64,000 nt of DNA, taken from contig ML662442.1 in the NCBI GenBank assembly GCA_007570785.1, positions 31,417,537-31,481,536 of the forward strand. The letters run 5' to 3'. The notes beneath the pieces are model-generated. The model saw nothing but the letters and a program-made list of their open reading frames with translations, ran no database searches and was not told where the DNA came from. Of the stretch, positions 1 through 11,723 are shown one piece after another. Made by a program: the position numbers and the translations under genes. Positions within the stretch are counted from its first letter, which is position 1, and every line of letters starts with the position of its first letter. The stretch comes from Antilocapra americana. Taxonomy: Eukaryota; Chordata; Mammalia; Artiodactyla; Antilocapridae.

Positions 1-1097
1 ACCTTATTTTATGATGCCAGCATTACCCTGATATCAAAGCCAAAGACATGACAAGAGAGTGTTTGTGTGTGTGTGTGTGTATGTGTCTGTATATGACTAA
101 CAGATACAAAAAAATCTTCAACACAATTCTAGGAAACTGAATCCAGGAACACATTAGAAGAATTATACACTATGAACCAACCAAAGATGGTTCAATGAAC
201 AAAGACCAAACAATATATTCACCACATTAACAGCATAAAGGGAAAAAAGCAAAACAAAACATGTGATCATGTCAGCTGACGCAGAAAAAGATGTAACAGA
301 TCCCAACACCTCTTCATGATAAAGACACTCAACAACCTAGGAAAAGGAAACCATCTCAATATGATAGAGGACATTTATGAAAAACCCACAGATAACATCA
401 TTCTCAATGGTGAATGATAAAAAAAAACATAATGTTGCCACTTTGATGCAACATTATGGTGGCTCATTGGGTAAAGAATCTGCCTGCAGATTCAACTCAC
501 ACATGGATGGTCAACTCCTTTTCACCAAAGGTATCAAGATCATTCAACAAGGAGACAATAGTCTCTTCCAAGCAACAATGCTGGAACAAGTGGATGTCCA
601 CATGTATCTCAAGTCACATAAAAAAACATCTTAGCTCAAGATGGACCAAAAATGCATATATAAGAGGTAAAACTCTTAAAACATAGTGCTTCATGACCTT
701 AAATTTGGCAATAGTTTCTTACATATGACATTGAAAACATAAGTAACAAAAGAAAAAATACATGCCACTGGACTTCAACCAAATTAGAAATTATGTGAAT
801 CAAAGAAATTATCGAGAGTGAAAAGAAAACCCAAAGAATGCAAAAGATATTCTAAAATCATCTATCTGATAAGAATCTATCCAGAATATATGAAGAATTC
901 TTACAACTCAACAATAAAATGACAAATAACTGAATTTAACAATGTGCAAAGGACTTAGATATTTCTCCAAAGAAGATACATAAATAGCCAACAAATGTAT
1001 GAAAAGATATGCAATGCCATTAGGAAATGTAAATCAAAGCAAAATTAAATAACACGTCACACTCACTAGGATGGCTTTAATCAGAATAATGGACAAC
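1..1097 (+). mobile_element. Old L1 (ORF2 3' part), interrupted
   Basis: Diverged L1 ORF2 reverse transcriptase and C-terminal sequence, e.g. the tract around 150-420 and the caacaat-gctggaacaa stretch near 570. All frames are broken. It stops at 1097 and resumes at 8688, because a second L1 was inserted into it. It lies antisense to KPNA5. Confidence 0.7.
64..82. repeat. (GT)n microsatellite
   Basis: About eight TG units followed by an imperfect extension. Confidence 0.85.
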
Positions 1098-2693
1098 AGA
1101 AGGTGGTGGAGGAATAGGATGGGGAGACCACTTACTCCCCCACAAATTCTTAAAAAGATTATTTGAATATTGAGCAACTTCCACAAAACAACTTCTGAAT
1201 GCTGGCAGAGGACACCAGGCACCCAGAAAGGCAACCCATTCTCTTTGAAAGGAAGTAGGACAAAATATAAAAGACAAAATGAGAGACAAAAGATTTTAGG
1301 GATGGATATCCGTCCTAGGGAGGGAGTTAAGGAGGAGAAATTTCCAAAGTAGGAAACCCTCTCAGAGGCAGGTCTGTGGGGAGTTTTGGAATCTCAGAGG
1401 GCAACATAACTGGGAGGGAAAAAACCCCCAAAACCCCACAGATTATGCGCCTAACCACAAGAGCCAGTGGGGAAGTAGCCCAGGTGCTGTGCAGGCCGGG
1501 CTGCAGCGTCCAAATGGGCCTGAACGCTCTGAGGACAATCAGAGGGCACTAACGTGAGACAGCAACCAGAACTGTGGGATCTTCAGAGAGACGAAAAAAA
1601 GAACTTTCCCAAGAAAGGCCTAAGGCGCAGCCTGGTGTGCTCACAGAATAAAGGATTGAGCGATACACCAAAGGAGAGCTAGCCAACTGCAAAAAGGCCG
1701 CTCCCCTCGCCCCAGCCTGGAGGCAGAGAGGCAGCCAGAAGGCAAGGGGACCAACATCTTAGCATCTTCCACCCAACTGTGAGCAGGTGCCCAGTTGCTA
1801 ACCATGTCTTCCTGGGATCCTGGACGGTTGACATCCGCCAGGAGGGTCGCAGCCTGAGATCAACTCCCTAGAGGAGACACACGGATCACCTGAGACAGTG
1901 CCCTTGCAGCACACCAGGGAAACCAAGCACCCAGGACCAGGGAGGTGATTCAAATGCATGACCCACCTGGGACAGTGCGCTCGCCAAGCACCTGGTCACC
2001 TGAGCTGCTCGGACCTGGGAAGGGCACAAAACGCATGCCCAACCAGGTCTGTGCCCCTGCGGAGTACCTGAAAACCTGAGTGGTTTAGACCTGGGAAGTG
2101 CATGGAAATGCAGGGTCCACTTGGGACAGTGACCTTGCAGAGCGCCCCGGAGCCTGAGCAGTGGAGACTGCTGCAGACCGGGGAAGCACATCCTGCTGCA
2201 GCATGTGGTCCACACACTGCAACCACTATCTCCCCCTGCGGACACACACACCAGATATTTGTTTGCAGTGTCCCTCACTCCCCACAACTGAACAAGTGAG
2301 ACTAAATAAATGACCACTTTCACCCCCTTGAGTCAGGGAAAAAATTAGACATTAAAGAGACTTGCAAACAAAGGAAGCCAAAATAAACATAGAAGAGGGA
2401 ATCGCTCTGGAAGTGACAGGTGCAACAGATTAAAACCCTGTAGTTAACATTGACTGTACATTGGATGGGGCCTACAGACCTTGAGAATACGCTGACCTTA
2501 AGTACAAGCAAGAATAAGGAACTATCTGAAACTGAATTGACCCCACATTGCCCACAACAGCTCCAGAGAAATTCCTAGATATATTTTTACTATTATCATT
2601 TTAAAATCTTTCTTCAAGTTCATTATGCCTTTAATTTTCATTTTTATAACCTATTACCTTGCCAAAAAGACCCTATTTTTAAAGCAAATTTCA

Positions 2694-2714
2694 TATATAT
2701 ATATATATATATAT
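2694..2714. repeat. (AT)n microsatellite in the L1 5'UTR
   Basis: About ten AT units inside the L1 5'UTR. Confidence 0.85.
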
Positions 2715-3652
2715 GTTTTAATTTTTGTGACTGATTTTGTTTTATATTTTTTATATTGTATTTTTGAGAGTCTAATCTCTATTCTAGACTTTTAATCTTT
2801 GCTTTTTGGTATTTGGTATAATCAATTTTGTGTGTTTAAGAATCTAATCTTCAGTATCCGTTTTCACTTAGGGATGTGATTACTTGCTTGATTGCTCTCT
2901 CCCTTTTGACTCTGCCAGGTCACCTCAATCTCCTTCCTCCCTCTTCTCTACTTAACTCTGTGAATCTCTCTGGGTGTTCTGGGCTATGGAGAACACTTAG
3001 GGAACTGATTACTGGCTAGACTGCTTACTCTCGACTCCCCCTCTTCTTCTCCTGGTCACCTCTATCTCCCTCCTCCTTCTTCTCTTCTCTATGTAACTCT
3101 GAATCTCTCTGGGTGTCCCTTGCTGTGGAGAATTGTTTCACCATTAACCTAGATATTTTATCATCTGTGCTTTATGGATGGAGAAATTTTGAGGCTACTG
3201 TAAGAGAAGGACAGAAAGCCAGAGGCAGGAGGCTTAACTCTAAAATTTGAGAACGTCAGAGAACTCCTGACTCCAGGGAACATTTATAGACAAGAGCTCA
3301 CCCAAAAATCTATATCTACACTGAAACCAAGTTCCAACCAAGAGCCAACAAGTTCCAGGGCAAGACATACAATGCTAATTCTCCAGCAAAGCAGGAACAA
3401 AGCCCTGAGCATTAAAAGATAGGCTGTCCAAAGCCATAAACACCCCAAAACTCACTACTGGACACTTCATTGCACTCTAGAGAGAAGAGATCCAGCTCCA
3501 CCCACCAGAACACAGATACAAGCTCTCTCAACCAGAAAATCCTGACAAGCCACTAGTCCAACCCCACCCACAGGAAGCACGCTCCACAATAAAGAGGAAC
3601 CATGAACTTCCAGCCTACAGAAAGGGCACCCCAAACACAGCAATCTAAACAA

Positions 3653-4570
3653 AATGAAAAGGCAGAAAAATGTTCAGCAGGTAAGGAACATGATAAATAC
3701 CCACCAAACTAAACAAAAGAGGAGGAGATAGGGAGTCTACTTGAAAAAGAATTCAGAATAATGATATTAAAGGTGAGCCAAAATCTTGAAAACAAAATGG
3801 AGTTACAGATAAATAGACTACAGACAAGGACTGAGAAGATGCAAGAAATATTTAACAAGGACCTAGAAGAAATAAAGAAGAGTCAATCAATAATACTGAG
3901 ATAAAAAGCACTCTGGAGGGAACCAGCAGTAGAATAACTAAGGCAGAAGAGAGGATAAGTGAGGTGGAAGATAGAATGGTGGAAAAATGAAGCAGAGAGG
4001 AAAAAAGCAAAAATAATTCAAAGAAATGAGGACAACCTCAGAGACCTCTGGAACAATGTTAAATGCACCAACATTCGAATCATAGGAGTCCCAGAAGATG
4101 AAGACAAAAAGAAAGGACATGAGAAAATACTCAAGGAGATAATAGTTGAAAACTTCCTTAAAATGGGGAAGGAAATAGCCACCAAAGTCCAAGAAAGCCA
4201 GAGAGTCCCAAACAGGATGAACCCAAAGCGAAACACCCCAAGACACACATTAATTAAACTAATGAAGATCAAACGCAAACAACAAATATTAAAAGCAGCA
4301 AGGGGAAAGCAACAAATAACGCCCTTAAGGGGGTCCCCATAAGGATAATAGCTGATCCTTCAACAGAAACTCTCAGGCCAGAAGGGTACGGTAGGAGACA
4401 CTTAAAAGTGATGAAAGAGATGAACCAGTGATGAAAGAGAAAAAACCAGATTACTGTACCTAGCAAGGATCTCATTCAGCTATGAAGGAGAAATCAAAAG
4501 CTTTACAGGCAAGCAAAATCTGAGAGAATTCAGCACGACCACACCAACTCTTCAACAAATGCTAAAGGAT
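3653..4570 (+). pseudogene. L1 ORF1 remnant
   Basis: ORF1p-like frame beginning MKRQKNVQQ and broken repeatedly. The longest open piece (3959-4342) holds the RRM-type segment NVKCTNIRIIGVPEDEDKKK. It cannot encode a full RNA-binding protein. Confidence 0.7.
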
Positions 4571-4629
4571 CTTCTCTAGATAGGAAACACAGAAAAGGTT
4601 TAAAAATCAAACTCAAAACAACAAAGTAA

Positions 4630-7600
4630 ATGGCAACAAGATCAAACTTATAAATAATTACCTTAAATATAAATGGGTTGAATGCCCCAACCAAAAGACA
4701 GAGACTGGCTGAATGGTTTCAAAAAGACCCCTATAAATAGTGTCTACAAGAAACTCACCTCAAACCAAGGGACACATACAGACTGAAAGTGAAGGGCTGG
4801 AAAAAGATATTCCATGCAAATGGAGACCAAAAGAAAGCAGGAATAGCAATACTCATATCAGATAAAATATGGTCTTTGAAATAAAGACCATGAAAAGAGA
4901 CAAAGAAGGACACTACATAATGATCAAAGGATCAATCCAAGAGGAAGATATAACAATCATAAATATATATGCACCCAACATAGGAGCACCTCAACACATA
5001 AGGCAAATACGAACAAGTATGCAAGGGGAAATTAACAGTAACACAATTATAGTGGGAAATACCCGACTCACATCTATAGATAAAGCAACCAAACAGAAAA
5101 CAAGCAAGGAAACACAAGCTTCAAATGATACAATGGACCAGTTAGACCTAATTGATATCTATAGGACATATCACCCTAAAAGAATAAATTTCATCTTTTT
5201 CTCAAGTGCACATGGAACATTGTCCAGGGTAGATAACATCCTAGGCCAGAAATCTAGCCTTGGTAAATTCAAAAAAATCAGAATCATTTCAAGCGTCTTT
5301 TCTGATCACAATGCAGTAAGATTAGATGTCAACTACAGGGAAAAAAACTATTAAGAATACAAACATATGGAGGCTAAACAATACGCTTCTAAATAAACAA
5401 CAGATCACAGACAAAATCAAAAAGGAAATCAAAATGTGCATAGAAACAAATGAAAATGAAAACACGACAATCCCAAACCTATGGGATTCAGTAAAAGCAG
5501 TGCTAAGAGGAAGGTTTATAGCAATACAACCTTACCTCAGCAAACAGGAGAAAAATCAAATAAATAACCTAACTTTTCACCTAAAGTAACTAGAAAAAGA
5601 AGAAATAAAGGACCCCAAAGTTAGTAGAAGGCAAGAAATTATAAAAATCAGAGCAGAAATAAATGAAAAAGAAAAAAGGAGATATAGCAAAAATCAACAA
5701 AACTAAAAGCTGATTCTTTGAGTAGATAAATAAAATAGACAAACCATTAGCCTGACTCATCAAGCAAAAAAGGGAGAAGAATCAAATCAATTAAATTAGA
5801 AATTAAAATGGAGAAATCACAACAGACAACACAGAAATACAAAGGATCATAAGAGACTACTATCTATATGCCAATAAAATGGGTAACTTGGAAGAAATGG
5901 ACAAATTCTTAGAAAAGTATAACCTTCCAAAACTGAAACAGGAAGAAACAGAAAATCTTAACAGACCCATCACAAGCATGGAAATCAAAACTGTAATAAA
6001 AAATCTTCCAAAAACAAAAGTCCAGGAACAGATGGTTTCACAGGTGAATTCAACCAAAAATTTAGAGAAGTGCTAACACCTATCCTACTCAAACTCTTCC
6101 AGAAAATTGTAAAAGTAAACTCCCAAACTCATTCTATGAGGCCACCATCACCCTAATACCAAAACCAGACAAAGATGTCACAAAAAAAGAAAACTACAGG
6201 CCAATAGCACTGATGAGCATAGATGTAAAACTCCTCAAGAAAATTTTAGCAAGCAGAATCCAACAACATATTAAAAAGATCATACATCATGACCAACCAA
6301 GTGGGCTTTATTCCAGGGATGCAAGGATTCTTCAATATTTGCAAATCAATGTGATACAGCACATTAACAGATTGAAAGATAAAAACCATATGATTATCTC
6401 CATAGATGCAGAGAAAGCCTTTTACAAAATTCAACACCCATTTATATAAAAACTCTCCAGAAAGCAGGCATAGAAGGAACATACGTCAACATAATAAAAG
6501 CCATATAGAATAAACCCACAGCAAACATTACCCTCAATGGCAAATAATTGAAAGCATTTCCCCTAAAGTCAGGAACAAGACAAGGGCGTTCATTCTCAGC
6601 ACTACTATTCAACATAGTTTTGGAAGTTTGAGCCACAGTGATCAGAGAAGAAAAAGAAAAAAAGGAATCAAGATTGGAAAAGAAGTAAAACTCCTACTGT
6701 TTGCATGTGACATGATCCTTTACATAGAAAACCCTAAAGACACCACAAGAAAATTACTAGAGCTAATCAATGAATATAGTAAAGTTGCAGGATACAAAAT
6801 AAATACACATAAACCTCTTGCATTCCTATACACTAATAATGAGAAAATAAAGAGAAATTAGGAAACAATCTCATTCACCGTAAAATACTTAGGAAAACCT
6901 CAAATAGCCAAACCAATCTTGAGAAAGAAGAATGGAACTGGAGGAATCAATCTGCCTGACTTCAGACTATACTACAAAGCTACAGTCATCAAGACAGTTT
7001 GGTACTGGCACAAAAGACAGAAATCTATGGACACCTTATCTTTGACAAAGGAGGCAAAAATATACGACAGAGAAAAGGCAATCGCTTTAACAGGAGGTGC
7101 TGGAAAAACTGGTCAACCACTTGTAAAAGAATGAAACTAGAACACTTTCTTATACCACACACAAATAAAAATTCAAAATGGATTAAAGATCTAAATGTAA
7201 GACCAGAAACTGTAAAACTCCTAGAGGAAAACATAGGCGAAACACACTCTGACAAAAATCACGGCAAGATCCTCTATGACCCACCTCCCAGGGTAATGGA
7301 AATAAAAACAAAAATAAACAAATGGGACCTAATTAAACTTAAAATTTTTTGCACAACAAAGGAAACTATAAGCAGGTGAAAAGACAGCCTTCAGAATGGG
7401 AGAAAATAATAGCAAAGAAAGCAACTGACAAAGAATTAACCTCAAAAATATACAAGCAGCTCATGCAGCTCAATACCAGAAAAATAAATGATCCAATCAA
7501 AACATGGGCCAAAAAAGACAGACATTTCTCCAAAGAAGACATACAGATGAACTAACAAACACATGAAAAGATGCTCAACATCACTCCTTGTCAGAGAAAT

Positions 7601-8016
7601 GCTAATCAAAACCACAATGAGGTACCATCTCATGCAGGTCAGAATGGCTGCTATCAAAAAGTCTACAAACAAATGCTGGAGAGGGTGTGGAGAAAAAGGA
7701 GCCCTCTTACACTGCTGGTGGGAATGCAGCCACTATGGAGAACAGTGTGGAGATGCCTTAAAAAACTGGAAATAGACCTGCCACACAACCCAGCAATCCC
7801 ACTGCTGGGCATACACACCGAGGAAACCAGAATTGAGAGAGACACGTGTACCCCAGTGCTCACTGCAGCACTCTTTACAACAGCCAGGACATGGAAGCAA
7901 CCTAGATGCCCATCGGCAGACGAATGGATAAGGAAGCTGTGGTCATATACACAATGGAATATTACTCGGCCATTAAAAAGAATACATTTGAATCAGTTCT
8001 ACTGAGGTGGATGAAA
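4630..8016 (+). pseudogene. L1 ORF2 remnant (endonuclease/reverse transcriptase)
   Basis: Endonuclease-like segment at 4630-5350 (NIYAPNIGAPQHIRQ, then FSDHNAVRLDVNYREKNY) and reverse transcriptase at about 5850-6860. The catalytic FADD motif reads FACD (codons 6700-6711), losing one aspartate. Multiple frameshifts and stops are present, and about 0.4 kb is missing relative to a normal ORF2. The C-terminal Cys-rich segment lies near 7560-7750. Confidence 0.75.
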
Positions 8017-8028
8017 GATAGTAACTCA

Positions 8029-8171
8029 ATTCAGTTCAGTTGCTCAGTTGTGTCCCACTCTTTGTAACTCCATGAATCGCAGCACGTCAGGCCTCACTAT
8101 CCATCACCAACTCCTGGAGTTTACCCAAACTCATGTCCACCGAGTTAGTGATGCCATCCAGCCATCTCATC
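8029..8171 (-). mobile_element. BovB 3' fragment inside the L1
   Basis: Reverse-oriented BovB 3' end (ttcagttcagttgctcag ... ccatccagccatctcatc), about 145 bp. It is flanked by a 57-bp imperfect repeat of L1 sequence (7960-8016 and 8172-8228). Confidence 0.7.
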
Positions 8172-8687
8172 TATTACTCAGCTATTAAAAAGAACGCATC
8201 TGAGTCAGTTCTAATGAGGTGGATGAAATTGGAGCCTATTATACAGTCTATGGCCTATTATACAGCTTATTACAGAGAAGTAAGTCAGAAAGAAACATAC
8301 CAATAGAGTATATTAATGCATATATATGGAATTTAGAAAGATGGTAACAATGACCCTATATGCGAGATAGCAAAAGAGACACAGATACAAAGATACTCTG
8401 TGGGAGAAAGCGAGGGTGGGATAATTTGAGAGATTGCAGTGAAGTGTGTATATTACCATATGTGAAATAGATGACCAGTCCAAGTTCGATGCCTGAAACA
8501 AGGCAATCAAATAGGGTGCACTGAGACAACCCAGAGAGATGGGATGGGGAGGGAGGTGGGAAAGGGGTTCGGGGCCGGGGGACACATGTATACCCATGGC
8601 TGATTCATGTCAATGTATGGCAAAAATCACCACAGTATTATAAACTAATTAGCCTCCATTAAAATAAATAAATCAGTTTAAAAAAGA

Positions 8688-9362
8688 AGAATAACAGACA
8701 ACTGTCGGTGAGAAAACAGACCTCTCACACATTGCTGGTGGAAACAGAATGGTGCAGCTACTATGGAAAATGTCTGGCGGTAAAAACGTAAAGACAGCAT
8801 TAGCACATTACCCAGTAATTCCACTGGTAGGTATATATCTAAAAAGAATTGAAAACACTGGTACTCAAACAAAAACCTGTACACAAATGTTCACAGGAGT
8901 ACTACATATATACAGTAGCCAAAAGGTGGAAATAACCCAAATGACCATCAAGTGATGAACGTACCACAAAATATGGTATATCCATATGATGGAATATTAT
9001 TTAACTACAAGAAGAATCAAGTATTGATACATTCTATGATATGAATGAACCCTAAAAACCTGAAATGCTAACTGAAAGAAGCAGACACAAAAGGTCACAC
9101 AGTATATGATTTCATTTATGTAAAAAATCCAGAATAGGCAAATCCAGAGACAGAAAACAGATTAGTGGTATCCAAGTACTTGGAAAAAAGGGATGTGACT
9201 GTTTAATGGGTATTGGGGTGTTTAATTCTGTTTGGGGTGACAGAAAGTTCTAGGACTACATAGTTGTTATGGTTGAGAAACAGTGTGAACATACTGAGTG
9301 GCAATAAACTGTACACTTTTAAATGGTAAATTTTTTATTGTGTATATTTTGTCACACAAAAA
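8688..9362 (+). mobile_element. Old L1 3' end, continuation of the element at 1-1097
   Basis: ORF2 C-terminal and 3'UTR sequence of an older L1 (cattgctggtgg, then tggaatattatttaac). The junction continues the sequence interrupted at 1097. Ends in an A-rich stretch. Confidence 0.65.
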
Positions 9363-9455
9363 ATATGCTCTAAAAGTTTTGCTATAAAGAGCATTTGAAA
9401 CCTCCTAAAACCGTAACTCATTTAGAAATAAGTTAGTTACACTGACTAACTACAT

Positions 9456-9651
9456 CAGGAATTGACAAACTTTTCAGTAAATACTTTTGGCTTCACAGGC
9501 CTTTCTCTGTTGCAGCTACTGAACTCTGCTGATACAGCATGAAAAAAATACAGACATTAAGAAAGCAAATTGATGTGATTGTGTTTCAGTAAAATTTAAT
9601 TTTCAAAAACAGGGGACAAGCCAAATTTGGCATGAAGACTGTACTTGGCCA
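9456..9651 (-). mobile_element. hAT-Charlie-like DNA transposon relic
   Basis: Resembles the widespread mammalian element containing ggcaaactttttctgtaaa, a tttggctt-aggcc motif and aaaacaggcg...ccaaatttgg. It is short and diverged. Family name not certain. Confidence 0.4.
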
Positions 9652-9769
9652 AGCTGTGATGTATATTAACCTCCTTGTATTAATGGGGATATTACGAGAA
9701 ATTACAAATCTTTTCTTGTCCAAATTTAAAGTTGCATTAAATTAAAACAACAGAGCTATATCAGTATAT

Positions 9770-9977
9770 TGGGATCTTCCCTCGTGGTTCAGTCGGTAAA
9801 GAATTTGCCTGAAAGGTAAGAGACCTAGGTTCGATTCTTGGGTTGGGAAGATCCCCTGGAGAAGGAAATGGCAACCCACTCCAGTATTCTTGCCTGGAGA
9901 ATCCCATGGACAGAGGAGCCTGGCGGGCTACAGTCTATGGGGTTGCAAAAGTCAGACACGACTTGGTGACTAAACCA
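9770..9977 (+). mobile_element. Bov-tA SINE with perfect target-site duplication
   Basis: tRNA-derived head (cttccctcgtggttcagt) followed by the BovA body and ending at gactaaacca. Flanked by ctatatcagtatat at 9756-9769 and 9978-9991, a perfect 14-bp duplication. Confidence 0.9.
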
Positions 9978-9991
9978 CTATATCAGTATAT

Positions 9992-11634
9992 AAAGTTCCT
10001 AACAGTAAAAGGGTTACATTTACTGAGAATCAAAAGGCAGAACTGATTATATTAATAGAAATTTTATACATACTTAACACATTAGCTAAATGTTAATTTA
10101 ATTTCAATGTGAACTACAGATTATCCATCATCTTCTTAAAGTTAATACCATTTTTCCTTTTGACCAACCACAGTGAGAACATCCGGCAGCCAACTTGACA
10201 TATCTTCCTTCTTACCACCCTTCTCAATTTTTTAATGAAACTTTGAAACTTTCTAAAGTTTAAAACTTTGAAACTTTCTAAAAACCTACTCTTTCTCTAA
10301 AATTTATTATGTTTATAACCATGATTAGATAGCTGGGTACTGTTTGTTTTTCATTAGACCTTTGTTTTTACATTTGGTTTCTTTAGTCATAAATAAAAGC
10401 TCTTTAGAACATTTAGAGTAAGTAGAACTAAGAAATGCTTACTTACTATTTCATAAACCATTACCAATTTGAATATTAACAAATAATAAATGACCCAAAG
10501 ACAGCAAAGATGACCTAGAGACAAAGTAAAAAGAGAAACAAAGTGCTCACAGTTAATCTACAAACCATAAAATCTGGCCAGAAAAACCCCAAGATGAAAA
10601 TTTAAGAGATACTTTTAGTAGTATGAACTTCAAAATAATGCTGATGTTGAACTCTAAATCAGTATTTTCCATTATAACTGAACTGTTCAGATATTATTTT
10701 GAATAAGTCCAAAGTAAATGAAATCACAAGTGGTTCAGTGGCCTGAACATAGTTAAGTACTGTGTGAGTTGAGTGAAACGATGCTGAGAAATCCATTTTG
10801 TCTATGGAAAGTTACACATTCTAAAAAAACAAAATATATTTTGCAAAACTGTATCTAAAAACATACTCTTTCTGTTTGTATCTAAAAACAAAGCAAAATT
10901 GTATCTAAAAACATACCCTAATTTCTAAGCTTGGAAAGGATGTAGAATGGCACAGAAATGGTAAAATTTTCCCTTTCAAAATATCTCCTCAATTACTTTT
11001 TTTTTTTCACTACTGCCAATGGTATTCAGCCTAAATAAAAATTTTCTCAGTAAATGATAACCAACTTGGATAAAGAAACCTATCTTTCAAATAATTTTAT
11101 GTCATTTCTGTAAAGAACTCTATATTTTAGGGTAGCTTCTTTTCTTAAAAATAAAAGTGTAAAGTATTAGAAAAAGAAACCACTAGTTAAGTCATTTTAA
11201 GTAAAATCCTAATTCTGAAAAAAATCTCTCTGTTCTCTGAACATTTCAAAATCAAACATGAAAATCTGACATGCTCAACACATCATCTGTTCATCAACTC
11301 AATACTATCTGCTTTAGTAACCTTTAAATTTTTAGTGTATTAAAAACTACTACTTATCCTTGTTCTCTAGGATAATTGTTTTAGCTCAGTAAGCATCAAG
11401 TAAGCAATGAATGCTGTGAAGTGTGGCTTAAGGAAACAGGAAAGACAGATACGATACAACTGGAAATTTTCTTTGTTAGTTTTATGTACTTTCAAGCTAT
11501 TTCAGACTTGGCCAAACATAAGCAAAATTTAAAAGTATCACTGAAGAAGTAAATGTGTATGTAGAAATATAGTGTAGAAAACAGTTTCCTTTTCCAAAAG
11601 TTAATAGTATTTGTGATAAACTTAAAGTACTTAC
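9992..11634. other. KPNA5 intron 7, no recognisable feature
   Basis: A/T-rich unique-looking sequence. Contains a short tandem copy of a tgtatctaaaaacata unit (about 10849-10915, three copies). I saw no exon on either strand. Confidence 0.5.
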
Positions 11635-11723
11635 TCTAAAAGAGGTGGAAGTATTTCACAATTCAAAACAAAATCTCTGCATTCTGCATTGTCACCTGCA
11701 ATATTACCAAGTGCCCAAACAGC
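11635..11723 (-). CDS. KPNA5: KPNA5 coding exon 7 (residues 190-218)
   Basis: Acceptor ttttgaag, donor TTTAGA|gtaagt; 89 nt, leaving phase 2. Encodes [18 protein letters not shown] and [12 protein letters not shown], with the second WxxxN pair (W192, N196). I could not find the next expected exon anywhere in 1-11634, so intron 7 runs past the left edge. Confidence 0.94.

Larger units (their letters stand above)
1098..8687 (+). mobile_element. Near full-length ruminant L1, disabled
   Basis: Starts with an L1 5'UTR (1098-3650: GC-rich part to about 2300, then A/T- and CT-rich). ORF1 and ORF2 remnants and a 3'UTR ending in A-rich sequence follow. Flanked by diverged target-site copies agaataatggacaac (1083-1097) and agaataacagacaac (8688-8702). 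ORFs have many stops and ORF2 has internal losses. A BovB tail is inserted near 8.0-8.2 kb. It lies in a KPNA5 intron, antisense to the gene. Confidence 0.85.

Noticed and set aside
4869..5354. 161-codon open frame
   Set aside because: It is a surviving piece of the L1 ORF2 endonuclease domain in a heavily mutated element.
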